Below, in pieces: positions 1 through 10,690 of a stretch of 32,323 nucleotides of DNA. The notes under the pieces are model-generated. The model had not been told where the DNA came from. It did not search any database and was given only the letters and a program-made list of their open reading frames with translations. The DNA lies in the NCBI GenBank assembly GCA_009602735.1, contig WELA01004248.1, forward strand, positions 557,485 to 589,807, read 5' to 3'. Position 1 is the stretch's first letter; every line of letters starts with the position of its first letter. The position numbers were made by a program, and so were the translations under genes. This DNA comes from Mesotaenium endlicherianum. Its lineage: Eukaryota; Streptophyta; Zygnematophyceae; Zygnematales; Mesotaeniaceae.

Positions 1-38
1 GAGAGGAGGAGGGGGAGGGGGAGGGGGAGGGGGAGGGG
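1..38 (+). repeat. G-rich tract with quadruplex potential
   Basis: Five G-runs of 4 to 5 bases (11-15, 17-21, 23-27, 29-33, 35-38) are separated by single A residues, preceded by GA/GGA repeats. This arrangement fits a very stable parallel G-quadruplex. It sits at the window edge, so its true length is unknown. Confidence 0.8.
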
Positions 39-439
39 CGGAGCAAGCCGTAAGCGTTCTTTTGGTAAGAAGTCTCTAGCTGTTCCTACTTTTCCAAGAG
101 AGAGGTTTCTTATGAGGAGCAGCGGCTGCCCCAGGCAGCTAAATGAAACAAAAGACTCTCTCCCCCCGCCTCCCTCCTCCCTTCCCCTTCGGTTGCACCC
201 CCCACGCCTGCTATCCTAGAGAGGAGGGAAGGAGGAGAGAAGAGGCGTGAGGAGGAGGAGGAGGAGCAATACGGTTCACCAAACACAGAAATAGAGGAAG
301 GGAAGGGGATGGGACAGGGGGAAGGGGAGAAAGGAAGGAGGGACCGTGGCTGGGACAGGGGAGAAAGGGGCCGGGGAAGAGAGGAGGATAGGACAGGAGG
401 GAGCAGGCAACACAAGCAAACGAGCAAGCGGACCAAACG

Positions 440-517
440 CGTGCACACACACATGCACGCATGCACATGCACGCACGCAGGCACGCGCACATGTGCACAG
501 ACACGCACGCACAGGCG
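440..517. repeat. CA/CG dinucleotide-rich microsatellite
   Basis: Imperfect alternation of CA, GCAC and CG dinucleotides. Similar tracts occur inside the introns of the FAN1 gene near the other end of the window, so this one may also lie in an intron. Confidence 0.7.
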
Positions 518-570
518 CGCCTTGTAGCGCAGGGAGCGGAAGTAGCCCTGGAGCGCATGCTTGCTCGCAG
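515..570 (-). CDS. Possible exon fragment of an unrecognised gene
   Basis: On the minus strand this piece translates to a short protein-like stretch around the residues KHALQGYFRSLRYKAR. It is bounded upstream by AG dinucleotides and downstream by a GTGCGT donor-like sequence that leads into a GT-rich repeat. That is the same arrangement as the FAN1 exons at the other end of the window. I do not recognise the protein. The piece is short and could be chance. Confidence 0.15.
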
Positions 571-1200
571 CAGACACGCCCTGCGCCTGCGACGGCACCT
601 TTCCCGTTGCGCTGCTCACCTGCCTGCCCCCCCTTCCCCCCCCCTCAGCCACCCAGCCAGCACGCTAGCACGCACGCAGCCCTCCGCATGAGCAGAGGTG
701 GGTTACGCTCTGATGCTGTGCTACCCTCTCGCGTTCCCTCTCACCTTGTCCCTCTTCCTGTCCTCCCCCTCTTTCCCGTCTCCAGCACCCAGGCCTGCAT
801 CCAGTCTGCCATCCCTCATCTTGCTCCCTCCCTCCTTGCTAATGTAGCTGGATAAGCAAGCAGGCAGGCCCCTCGAGTAAAGAGGAGGGCTTTGCATACT
901 TCCTGCACAGCTGGCCGTGAAGTCAGAGAGCCTGAGGGGGGCCCGTGGGGCACTTGAGGGGAGGAAGGGCTGGGGGAAGGGGGGCGTGTGTGGCACTCAG
1001 CAGCAACAGCAGGTAGGCGACACCCCACAACCCAAGACGGAGAGAGGCGGGGCACGCATCTGGAAGCAGCAACAACAAGGGGGAGGATATGGAGAGGAGG
1101 GGGGTGAGAGGAACAGGCGAGAGAGAACGCGTAAGGGAGGAGGTGGAGGGAGGAGGAAAAGACAGCTCCCTCGTAGAGCAGACTTAAGATATAGGGGTCA

Positions 1201-2038
1201 TTGCTTTAAAACTGCACATCACAGCACTAAGTCTAGCCACCTACATACTATCAAATCGTAAATTTGAACACTAAAATTGAGTTCTAATCACACGTTCTAC
1301 AAGCTGCCTAGTAGGAAATTAGTACCATCTGCATTCTAGGACATAAAGTCTGTTGCCTACAACTCTAAACGGAAAGATAGAGAATAATTGCATATTTTGA
1401 AATTCTCACCCACCAAAATTGACCCAAAATTTTACATAAAAGCATGCACTAAAGACTAGAAGCTGCTGCCCCGAATAAATAGAACTGACACACCCTCCCT
1501 CACATGCACATGCGCAAACCCCCAACAAAATACCAACCCCACTCAAAAATGGAGCAAAGGGAAGGAAGGTGGAAAGGGATACAACAACAAAATGACTTTT
1601 TATAAGCAATGATAAATATTTAAAACCGGTTTTAATAGTTACCCCACTTGAATACTGCTATACCTACTTTTCCCACTTTTGCCTATCACTGCTGACCATT
1701 ACCTCCCCACACGCGAGCTCAAAAGTTTTAAGAGCTGACTGCGGTTGACCTCGGCTGGCCTTGTTCCGCTTATCCAGACCAATCCAGTCGATCTCAGTCG
1801 CATCTTATATATTCCTGGAGCCTTTGACCTGTATCGAGATTAGATTGGAATGCTCGAAATCACCCGAAATTGCCCGAAACAGCCCAGAATGACCAGAACG
1901 CCCAAGAACGCCTGAGATCGCCCGTCTTTTCTGAGTCCTCCACTTGTCGTCCCCACTTCATGGATGTCTTCGTATGCAAGTTATCAACTTACCTCGATAT
2001 GGCTCAAAGTTCGCAGGCACTGAAGCGGGGCGACTGAT
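1201..2038. other. AT-rich DNA, nothing recognised
   Basis: Base composition drops sharply from the GC-rich block to the left. No coding frame or repeat family is recognised. A loosely repetitive run with recurring CCCGAAA/CCAGAA/GCCC elements lies at about 1857-1925. Confidence 0.5.
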
Positions 2039-2516
2039 ATGCATCTGGACTGGTACTACATATTTGTCAGCGCCTCTGTCGAGAGCAAGTTTTCGCTCTT
2101 AGAATCACTCAACACTTGTAATATGGGTGGGCACACAGACCGCCTTGATTGTGATCTGCATGAGGCGAAAGGTTTACGACCATACTTGACAACCTGTGAA
2201 CTCCAAGAAGGACTTAAAGCACAAACTAACATGTGTGACCTGGGAGGAGAAATACTTGCATCTGACAATGAGCATGCAAAGCTTGGTGGAAAGTCAAAAA
2301 TCTTAGAGCAGATTCTTCCGCCAGAAGGGGCTGGCAGCGGGTCTCTTGCAGGCGAGCTCAAAAATAGGGAAGCATCCAAAGTGCTTCCACAAAATGTAAT
2401 GGCTGGCAGCGGGGAGGGTACCAACGAGCTCATTTTTTGAGCCTCTGAGGCAGACACTAGAGATCTTCATTCTTCTGTCAAGAAGCTGCAGGACTCCAAG
2501 AAGCCCAATAAAACAA
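2039..2516 (+). CDS. Possible upstream exon of the Sel1-repeat gene, broken by TGA
   Basis: An ATG at 2039 opens a 133-codon frame ending in TGA at 2438-2440. The same frame continues with protein-like sequence (ASEADTRDLHSSVKKLQDSKK) to a strong donor, ACAA|GTAAGG, at 2516/2517. The exon would end one base into a codon, and the Sel1 exon at 3155 starts with the two bases needed to finish it, so the phases agree. Near its end the frame holds two related copies of a segment beginning AGSG and continuing to an acidic/Leu stretch. The TGA sits in the second copy. The first part may be a pseudo-exon, or the real exon may begin after the TGA. Function is unknown and the link to the Sel1 exon is inferred. 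Confidence 0.3.
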
Positions 2517-3154
2517 GTAAGGATACGACGTTATCACTCCCTATAGTTGAGAACGAGCTGTAGTAGATGCGGAGATGCAACTGCAGATAGAGCTTGTACG
2601 CTGGCCCTTTCTTTCCGGCAAGGAGGCAAGTAGACGCTTGACTTTTCTTGTGCCTCTCTGACCTCTGCATCTGAGTGGAAACATATACTTGAGTTTCCCT
2701 ACTATAACTGCATGCTGCCAAGGAATCCTGCTATATATCGACTATATGGTCGATTGATAGACTGTGAATATGTACGATGTGCATGGCAGTCTTCACATTT
2801 CTACTTTGTTAGAAAAAAGTGGCTGGAGGCTAACTCATTTACGATTCTTCTGGGGCAAAGGTTTGCTAATGCTTCTGTACGGGTGCATAGAAGAAAATTA
2901 CCAAACGATTGCTTTGTTTGAAATCGATTGAAGGAAATGATGAGCTTGCACGTGCATATAGGATGTTCTTCAAATGCTCCTCCCGCCCTTCCTTTCCTCC
3001 CCCCCTCCCTGCCCCTCGTGTTTGTTTGGTTTTTTTTTGGATTGACATTTCTCACACCACCACCACTGCAACTGCAACTGCAGGGACTCCATCAAAGGCT
3101 TTCAAAATGAGCGAGAACGGAGTTGAATTTCTTCATGGACTCTGTTTTTTCTAG
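2517..3154 (+). other. Proposed 638-bp intron of the Sel1-repeat gene
   Basis: It starts GTAAGG and ends with a pyrimidine run followed by CTAG. The minus-strand and plus-strand open frames inside it look like chance. A CT/CCT-rich tract (2977-3020) and a CAACTG-type triplet repeat (about 3057-3081) lie in its 3' half. An ATG at 3108 opens only 15 codons before the TAG of the acceptor. Confidence 0.35.
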
Positions 3155-4173
3155 GGCTTTTCATTGTCGAGCTCCTTGTGATTTTATTGATCCACGCCAC
3201 TAAAGGTGAGAGCCTGACAAAGAGAGCCCAACGGGGCAATGCAGTAGCTCAGTACGAGCTTGGCATGGCCTCATTGGACGGGTCAACTCTGCTCGAAGAT
3301 GCCACCGTGGCTGTCAGCATTCAGCAGAAGTCGGTGAGGAAGGCCCTTGGTGGCGCAAATCTGTTCCTAACGACGACGAACGAGGCCGAAGGCGCCACAT
3401 GGGTGCATCGCGCAGCCATGCGGGGGCATGCAGAGGCGCAATTTATCATGGCCGAGTTGTGTGCTGAGGGGATAGGCGTGCCCAGGAACGCACAACTGGC
3501 AGCCCTCTGGCTTAGGCGGGCCAGCGAGCAAGGACACGTGGAGGCGCAGCACAAGCTGGCCAAGGCCCTGCAGCAGGGGAACGGAGTCCCCGTTAACGTG
3601 ACAGAGGCAGCCTACTGGCTCGGAATGGCAGCTGGCAAGGAGCACTGGCCGTCGTGCATGGCTCTCGCCGAGTGCTACGAGACCGGAAACGGCGTGGAGG
3701 TGGACGATGAAGAGGCCTTCAAGTGGTACAAGAAGGTGGCAGACGACGGCCTCGCGGCGGCACAGGTGGCAGTGGCTGCCCATTACGTGCATGGAGTTGG
3801 CACGAGATGTGACGTGCCCGCTGCATATTGGCTCCTGAAAAGAGCTGCCAAGCAGGGGGACGCGGTTGCCCACTACCTTCTCGGACAGCTGGCCTACCAT
3901 CAAAAGCTGACGAAAAATGTGCCCGACAAGGCACTCGCCTTCCAGTACTACATGCAGGCAGCGGGGCGCGGCCACGCCTGGGCGCAGAGCGCGGTGGGGT
4001 ACATGTTCTGGCGGGGAGAGGTGGGGAAGGAGGGAAAGGATTGCCGAAGGGCCAATGCCTGGTGGACGAAGGCGGCTGCGCAGGGGCTGGAGGAAGCCAA
4101 ACACAATCTGAAGTGTGGCACTCTCTTGTTCCCCATTTGGTGCTATCAGAGGGCCTCCGACCTCTGGATGTAA
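3155..4173 (+). CDS. Sel1-like repeat (SLR) protein, main exon
   Basis: The frame runs from a splice acceptor (TTTTTTCTAG|GG) to TAA at 4171-4173, about 339 codons. From 3178 it has 331 codons without an obvious ATG start, so upstream coding sequence is expected. It opens with a hydrophobic stretch (LFIVELLVILLIHA) that could be a signal anchor. Then come about seven Sel1-type repeats of 36 to 40 residues. Each has the pattern A-x-x-G-x-x-x-A-x-x-x-L-G-x-x-Y-x-x-G-x-G-V and ends in a W-x-x-x-A-A helix, for example EAFKWYKKVADDGLAAAQ and NAWWTKAAAQG. SLR proteins are alpha-alpha superhelical scaffolds in ER quality control (SEL1L/Hrd3) and signalling. This one is much shorter than SEL1L, and no catalytic domain is seen. 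The exon is clearly more GC-rich than its flanks. The SLR assignment is firm; the cellular role is not known. Confidence 0.85.
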
Positions 4174-4401
4174 AAGTGGCCGGATTTCCATTAGCATGAA
4201 CTTTTTCCCTGTTACTTAGCTTCTTTTCATTTTGACTTGAGTAGTGTGATGGCCCCGGATGGGTACAGGTTTTCTATTTGAGACTCTTCTTTCCTTTTCT
4301 TTTGTTCTCTCTTCATTAGTTTCCCATCTTCTTGTAAAGTTTGTAGTTATAGAAGCCACGTAGAAGCAAGAGCAGGATGTCAATCTCTCATGCTAAATAA
4401 A
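4174..4401 (+). terminator. 3' UTR and candidate polyadenylation signal of the Sel1-repeat gene
   Basis: AT-rich sequence follows the TAA stop. A TGTAA lies near 4334 and a canonical AATAAA at 4396-4401. Which one is used depends on the lineage: chlorophytes favour TGTAA, while streptophytes use loose AATAAA-like elements. Confidence 0.4.
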
Positions 4402-4503
4402 GTAGCTTTCTCATTCAGTTGATATCATCTGATTTGGATAATCGCATGAACGTGTCTGGTGAATGCTTGATGAAGTAATGCTCCAGCTTTATGATCTGCA
4501 GTC

Positions 4504-4665
4504 TTAAGGGATCTGCTGCATGACAGCATATGCATATTTGATGAAGCGCAAAATTGCCCGTGCCTCATTTGCATCAGCAGTTGGCACCGCAAGCCCTTTC
4601 TCCTCTCCAAGATGTGGAATGTTAATTGCTGTGTGGGCCTTGCCTTCCATATGTTGAAGTACGGC
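4504..4665 (-). CDS. Candidate terminal exon of an unrecognised gene
   Basis: On the minus strand an AG acceptor (CAAAG|GCC) at 4667-4666 is followed by 53 codons in one frame and a TAA at 4506-4504. The product reads as normal soluble protein (INIPHLGEEKGLAVPTADAN, then NEARAILRFIKYAYAVMQQ), with an amphipathic C-terminal helix. It is too short for a default ORF cut-off. The frame is closed upstream by a TGA just before the acceptor, so it must be spliced or be a fragment. Other protein-like bits lie further right on the same strand (about 4706-4785 and 4815-4980), but I could not join them with good splice sites. It would be convergent with the Sel1 gene. I do not recognise the family. Confidence 0.3.
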   Translation of the reverse strand, partial: AVLQHMEGKAHTAINIPHLGEEKGLAVPTADANEARAILRFIKYAYAVMQQIP

Positions 4666-5483
4666 CTTTGCAAATGGATGTGGTCACGCCAAAGAATGGT
4701 ACTGAAGTTGGCCATCACGCTTCATCTTTGATTTCTTCTTGCTTATCTTGCGCAGTCGGCCACCTTAGGCAAGCTCATACTCATGCCGGGTTACAATTTA
4801 TACATGTTGGGAGTTGCATTCTTCATAAGTAGAGCTTTGACTAGCGATCAGGAGCCGCATATGATCCACTTCAAATACTGAATAAATGTACTTGTAACTC
4901 CTGCATGTTGTTTGACGAGGCGCATTCAACAACGACGTCTGGTCGACAGCTGGACATATGTTGAAGGCTTGGGACATAATGTAGGCTGTAGAGACTCTAG
5001 TATGACTTTAGTTCAGTTAGCTAGACATTGTGGTCAAATCTCTCAACATTGCCATGTTAGGATGTATGCAGTGACGCAATAATGAAGATAGGCCGACTCC
5101 TACTTATGGTGAAAAATAGGAGTATAAAAATGCGGCTATGGAAGGTACAATTAGTCCGGAAGGTGTGATGTACATTGCATTGATTCTACACGAAATATCC
5201 TTGCCAAAAAAAATTTAGTGGCTGGTATGCCACTTAGGAGTTAGAATCATGCAACGTGGGCAGTGAGCAGTTTGAGCGGACGCAAGATGGTCCGCATGCA
5301 AAGCTGCTGACATGCGCGCTGAGAAGACGCCCAAGGGTGTACTTGGAATTTGGAAGGGGGAAATGCAGAAGTTGTCTGAATGTTACTCATCTGTGACATT
5401 AAGTTGGAACTATCATATTTATATGCTTCATCCTCCTCTTGATTGAGAGCATATTTCAAGCAACAGTTCCCTCTATCTTAAAC
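4666..5483. other. AT-rich DNA with possible minus-strand exon pieces
   Basis: No complete gene is visible. Two short minus-strand open stretches (about 4706-4785, Lys/Arg-rich; about 4815-4980) look weakly coding and may belong upstream of the exon at 4504-4665. Otherwise nothing is recognised up to the minisatellite. Confidence 0.35.
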
Positions 5484-7210
5484 AGTAAAAGTGATCCCAC
5501 TATATATTCCGCGTACCTGTTAAAGCGACCTCACTATTTACTCTGCGTACCCGTTAAAAGTAACCTCGCCATTTATTCCACGTACCTTCTAAAGAAAACC
5601 TCGCCATTTGTTCCGTGTACCTGTCAAAAGTGACCCCGCTATTTATTTTGCGTAAACCTGTTAAAAGTGACCCCGCCATATATTCCACGTACCTGGTGCA
5701 AGTGACCCCGCTATTTATACCCCGTACTTGGTAAAAGTAACCCCGCTATGTGTTCCGCGTACCCTGAAATGTGACCTCTTTATATATTCCACGTCCACGT
5801 ACCTGTTAAAAGTGACCTCGCCATTTATTCCACGTACCCAATAAAAAAGACCCCTCTATTTATTATGCGTACCTCTTGAAATTACCTCGCCAATCATTCC
5901 ACGTACCTGTCAAAAGTGACCTCGCCATTGATTCCGCGTACCTATTGAAACTTGAAAGTGACCTCACCATTTATTCCACGTACTCGATACAAGTGACCCT
6001 GCTATTGATTCCCCGTACTTGGTACAAGGGACCCCGCTATTTATCGCGCATACCTGTTATAGAAGAGACCCCGCTATTTATTCCGCGTACCTTTTTAAAG
6101 TGAGCTCGTCATTTATTCCGCGTACCTGGTAAAAATGACCTCGCCGTTTATTCCGCGTACCTGTTAATGGTGACCTTGATAGTCATTCCACGTACCTCGT
6201 ATAAGTGACCTCACTATTTATTCCGCGTACATTTGAAAGTTGACCTCGCTATGTATTCCACATACGTGTTTAAAGTGACCTCGCCATTATTCACCGTCCT
6301 AGTAAAAGTGACCCCGCAATTTATTTCGTGTACCTGGTACAAGTGACCCCGCTATTCATTTCCCGTCCCTGGTAAAATTGACCCCGTTTTTTATTCCGCA
6401 TAACCGTGAAAAGTGACCTCACCATTTATTCCATGGACCTGTTTAAAAGTACCTTGCCATTTTATTTCGCGTACCTTGTAAAACTGGCTACTGATTCCGC
6501 ATAAACATGTTTAAAGTGACTTTTGCTACATATTTCGTGCACCAGTAAAATCTGTCCTTGCCATTCATACCGCATACCGCTAAACACGCTTTTGCCGTTC
6601 ATTACGCGTACCAGTAGAACCGCGTACCGGTTAACCCGTAGAAACTTCCCTACTTTTCCATGTATTCTGCGTACCACTTGGTTAATCTAACCTGCCAATT
6701 ATCATTACGCATTCCAGTCAAAATTGCCCTTGCCATTTATTCAGCTTACCATGCCCCAAAAGCTTCCCACATTCTGCGTACCACTATGTTGCCATTCATT
6801 CCACGTGCACACGCGTACCAGTAGGACAAAACTTAGCTTCCCATGTTGCGCACAAATAAGGAATACCTGTGCCCATCATTAATTCCACGTATCATGCATC
6901 ACAAACTGCCTTCATTTTGAGTACCATTGGAAACTCCTTGTAATCCACGTACCAACAAAAACTGCCTTTGCCATACATGAAATCCGCGTACTAAAAAAAT
7001 GCCTTCGCCATTCTGTACCTTGCACTAGATACTGGCAACTGCCCTTGTTCGCGTGCCAGTAAGAATTGCCCTACTTTTGCATTCATTCCCTGCACCACCA
7101 AAATAGCCCTATAGCTTGCCATTTATTTTGCGTATTGGTTTTAGTTTGCCATTCATTTGGCGTACCAGCAAAAATTGCCATGATTTGTCATTCATTTTGC
7201 ATACCAGCAA
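5484..7210. repeat. 35-bp minisatellite array
   Basis: A unit of about 34 to 37 bp repeats head to tail. Its core reads roughly AAAAGTGACCTCGCCATTT followed by ATTCCGCGTACCTGTT. I count about 32 CGTAC-type landmarks between 5511 and 6607 at about 35-bp spacing. Copies from about 6600 to 7210 are increasingly diverged: GTGACC becomes TTGCC, and the spacing becomes irregular. Copies differ by many point changes, so the array is old. Open frames inside it are by-products of the repeat. Confidence 0.9.
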
Positions 7211-7293
7211 ATATTTCCCTAGCTTCCACTAGTTTATTTTGCTTAATGATCCATGTAGTACCAAAGTCCACTGGTACTTAATAACCTCCTTAT

Positions 7294-7407
7294 TGTACCC
7301 TGCTCTAACGGTGCGAGAACATCCCACGCTGATGACCAACCTCTATATGGCACCTCAAACATAGGCTCATGCAAGACCAAAGCTTAGTGGAACACAACGG
7401 CTTGCCA
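7294..7407 (+). repeat. Dispersed repeat, copy 1
   Basis: This stretch, starting TGTACCCTGCTCTAACGG and ending near AGTGGAACAC, is diverged but collinear with 27550-27880. The other copy carries about 210 extra bases in the middle. The family is unknown; it follows directly after the minisatellite. Confidence 0.6.
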
Positions 7408-8074
7408 AATAAAAAATACTATATATATTCTTTGTATGTAGTAAGAGTGGCGGCAAGCATACTGACAAGCGTCTGGCGAATGGGGCCAACTTTTTAGCTG
7501 TAATTGATCATTATTGATGTTGAATGACTCAAGAACCCTGTTGTCTAGTTTTCAATTTATTTTGTACCTACAGTATATGCGCAGGATTGATGCGCAAGGA
7601 GGGGAGGTGAGAGCAAAAAATACAAAAGGTAAGCAAAAATTTTGCTACCATGCAAATTAATATGTTACATGCACAAACAATTTGCCACACAAATTGTTAG
7701 AGAAAGAAAAACTTACCAAATTCCATTGGTACGAAGTAGATTTACCCTTAAGAGAATCAAACTCGACTAGAGGTCACCTATAGGGTACCGAAGTCATGCT
7801 ACGCGGAAAATAGGAGCAAGGTTACCAAACTTCAATGGTGCGTCAATTTTAGGCCCACTTTCGTGAAGTTTAATGGCCCAAGAATCTATGCCAATGTAAA
7901 CAAATCCCGCCGAGCATATAAATACCCTTATGGAACTAAAAACTACACACAATGTACTTTATAACTTTTTTTAAATATTGGCAGGAATTGTAATATCTTC
8001 ATATATAGACATCATATTAGAATACCAAGATATTATTGGTATGTTTGTTGTGCCTAACAGTGTCGGGCCCTCGG
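7408..8074. other. AT-rich DNA, nothing recognised
   Basis: No gene is seen. A perfect inverted repeat, ATACCAA (8022-8028) and TTGGTAT (8036-8042) with a 7-nt loop, lies at the right edge. Confidence 0.45.
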
Positions 8075-8217
8075 CACGTGCGTAGCTTCTCAGCACGTGT
8101 GCCTTTAACCTGGTTGATGTGTCGGTGGTCCTTCTCACGTGCGAGGAGTCCATGGTCGACTGGTCAGTGCATTGCTGCACATGGGGAATCAACCGTGTTG
8201 ATCGACCTTTGCACGTG
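8075..8217 (+). promoter_or_regulatory. Cluster of four CACGTG palindromes
   Basis: CACGTG occurs at 8075-8080, 8094-8099, 8136-8141 and 8212-8217, often next to GTGTCGG. CACGTG is the G-box/E-box core bound by bZIP and bHLH factors in plants. No gene start is visible nearby. The cluster may instead reflect an imperfect local repeat or the U3 of an unrecognised element. Confidence 0.25.
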
Positions 8218-8673
8218 TGTCGGTGGCAGGCTGGCTGAGGTTGACTCATTTTTGGTCTTCCTGCACTTGCATCATGCGATGAAGCACTCAACACTTAGTG
8301 CTTTCCTCTACTCAACCAGTTCTTCATTCTCACCATCCCAACACTTAGCAAAATTTTCAAATAGTATGTCTCTCCTCAGTCTCCCTTACATAGGACAAAA
8401 GTGTCTTACTTCCAAACAGGCTTTCGCCCAAATTGAAGGTTTACTGAGTGAACAAATTTGTAGTTTGCAGAAATCATGTCAAAGCATCTTAACAGGCAAT
8501 GCCAGATTCAGAGAAAATTGCCTTCCAAGGCTTTTGCTTAACTTTCACAAAGCCACAGCTTGCAAAACTCTTAAACTATGCATCTATGCTGGCCTGGTTT
8601 GAACTCTTCGCTCAACACCGCGCCTTAGCAATTTTCACTGCTTGGCTAGGCTCACTCAGTTCTTCACTGAGAG
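8218..8673. other. Intergenic DNA, nothing recognised
   Basis: A 188-codon plus-strand frame (8036-8602) covers most of this stretch, but its translation has no family-like pattern. A hairpin, CTCAGT (8655-8660) with ACTGAG (8666-8671), immediately precedes the LTR insertion at 8674. Confidence 0.4.
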
Positions 8674-9411
8674 TGTAAGGTCATAAGTTTATAAAGTGCA
8701 TTTCTGAGTTTCATAAAAGTATGTTTTGATTGTATATTAGTGTAGAGTGCATTTTTGTGATCATTTTGACATAAAGTTCATCGAATTTGGTCAAGTATTG
8801 AGAGAGTTCCGGATTTTTGAAGTTTATTAGTTTTGAGGTCGGTTGACGACTGTCCTTAATTCGCGGTGAGCGCGACCGTCGGAATGACCGACAGCGTCGA
8901 GCAATCTGGCCCGTTAGAATGAACTCGAACCTTCACGTAAGTTTGGCTGACGCGAAGTGCCGACTAGGTCAATTTACCTAGAAGTTTCGATTTAGCCTAG
9001 CGCGTCTAAGATAGAATATTCTAGTAATATCGATGCATGTATGTGGACGTCAATTCGGCCCGTCAAATTAGACTGATCTGGCTTACTCACGAAAATTCTG
9101 GAAGGGATGATTTGACGAACACTTAGGAAAATCCGTAGCTTCCTCCTAGAGAGGAGCACTTAGGCAGAAAATTATAAATAGGCGTAACTTCTTTGTTTCT
9201 TATCAGTTTTCACTCCCGTAAATTTCTACGGGTTTGTAATGACAAGGCCTTTCATCCTACATCATTTGTGAGCAGTTTCTTGCCACTCAAAGTGTCAAGT
9301 AATTTTCCTAAGCTTTCTTAGCAATATGCCGCTGCACTCTTGAGTATGATTGCAACTAGCTTTGTTCCTCGTGAGTCACTACGCTTCCACTAGGGCACTT
9401 TGCCCCTTTCA
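8674..9411 (+). mobile_element. Solo LTR 1 of the element A family
   Basis: 738 bp starting TGTAAGGTCATA and ending CCCCTTTCA, collinear with the LTR at 10691-11434 (reverse) and with the 3' LTR of element A. It has the retroviral TG...CA ends and a TATAAATA box at 9173-9180. The flanks GAGAG (8669-8673) and AAGAG (9412-9416) are a likely 5-bp target duplication with one mismatch. No primer-binding site or coding region follows, so it is a solo LTR. Its greater divergence suggests an older insertion than LTR 2. Confidence 0.88.
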
Positions 9412-10690
9412 AAGAGCTTTACTTGTTAATACTACTCTTGCTAGTAGCAACTCGACAATTGAGAGTTTTGAGAACTTGAAAACTAACACAGCTCTCAGCA
9501 TTTTATGTGCTTTCGCATGCTTGTGGTGTTTGTGTGAATTTGTGCTAGGCTACTAGCAGATTCTATCCCGCAAGCTCTCTACCTTCTACTTGCGAGATCC
9601 CTCTTTGGGAACTCTTGAGTTCTAACTTCTATGGTGCAATGAGAGGGAGAATCTTCACGCGTCGGTAGAAACGTGGCTTCTCTGCACTCCCGTGGCCTTG
9701 GTAACTCCTTCTTTGCGCTCCTTCTTCTCCTCTCTTTCTGCGCCTGTGCTCCTTTCTGCTTCTTGGCAAAGATGCGCGGGCAAGAATGAGGCAGCTTTGG
9801 GCAAGGCTTGCGCCTTTCCTAAGCACCACGCATGCCATCCTCTCTTGAGAATGCCAGTGCTTAGTCACAGCGCTTAGTTTGCATGCCGTCCTTGCCTTAC
9901 AGCTCTCAAACAGCTTAACCATCGTCACTTAGCGTGTATGCATGCCTCGTGACTGTCGCGCGTGACTGCTTGCCCTTCTGGCTGGCAATCACGCCTATGT
10001 GGCTTGCGGCTGGCAATGCTTGAAGTGAACGTCCAAGGTGTGGCTGGTCACTCAAGGGTCCTAGCCGAGGTGGCACATAACCCCTTCACAGCACCTTTGC
10101 GGTGACATGACTTAGCTGGCCAACCAACCAGTGCCCTACTTGGCATCCAGTGTCTTGAACCATCGCTGGTTCCTTGCACTTAACCTTTCGGCTGGCTATT
10201 TTGTCAAATCCCTACCCCTTGCTGAACGTGGGGTTTTGACGCGTCGTGACCACTTTTACAGTGACTACGACCTTGACGTGACCGTTGACTGAGACAAAAT
10301 CAGTACTCTTGTTGGTAGGTCAATGCTGACTTTCCATACCTGGGCGGCCGTGACTTGCGCTGCGCGTGCGACATCGTCAAACGGATAGCAATGGCGACAT
10401 GTTATGTGTATTTACTCACTAATGATATGTGATAGTAAGTACATAATCTCGCTACTCAAAACGGTACAAGAAATCCTCCATCTCTCAAAAGCATTTGTGG
10501 TCACATGCCACTACAGTCATGTTGAATTACAAAGAATGCACATCAAATAACGTAGGTATAGTATATTTTGCTAAAATGTACTCTTGAATGTAGTGGTATA
10601 TAATAGGTACACTCTCTCGCAACAAATATCACGCAAAAGTACATTCGATACATTTTGATTTACCTTCTTAAAAACAAGTATTATAACTAC
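9412..10690. other. DNA between two inverted solo LTRs; no gene
   Basis: The left part (to about 9930) is CT-rich and the middle (about 9940-10390) is rich in TGAC/GGCTGGC words. No reading frame is convincing. This DNA together with 8040-8673 was contiguous before LTR 1 inserted. It could be an old transposon remnant, but I found no ends. Confidence 0.4.

Larger units (their letters stand above)
39..1200. other. Low-complexity, GC-rich stretch; no secure gene
   Basis: Long purine-rich (GGA, GAGG) and pyrimidine-rich (CCT, CCCC) tracts fill the stretch. Open frames exist on both strands, but their translations are dominated by Arg/Gly/Glu, Ser/Pro or Cys/Val runs expected from simple sequence. 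A short piece on the minus strand around 515-570 reads like normal protein (see the separate entry). Otherwise I see no gene. Confidence 0.5.

Noticed and set aside
110..652. 180-codon minus-strand ORF
   Set aside because: Mostly a translation of GT/CA repeats and pyrimidine tracts. Only a short piece looks protein-like.
2438..2440. TGA read as selenocysteine
   Set aside because: No selenoprotein family match and no SECIS structure recognised. A pseudo-exon or a wrong exon limit is simpler.
5484..7210. CRISPR-like regular array
   Set aside because: Every unit varies throughout and no constant repeat alternates with unique spacers. The context is eukaryotic. It is a minisatellite.
8036..8602. 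188-codon plus-strand ORF
   Set aside because: No family pattern, no domain-like periodicity, and no splice or start context. It lies in DNA with other chance frames.
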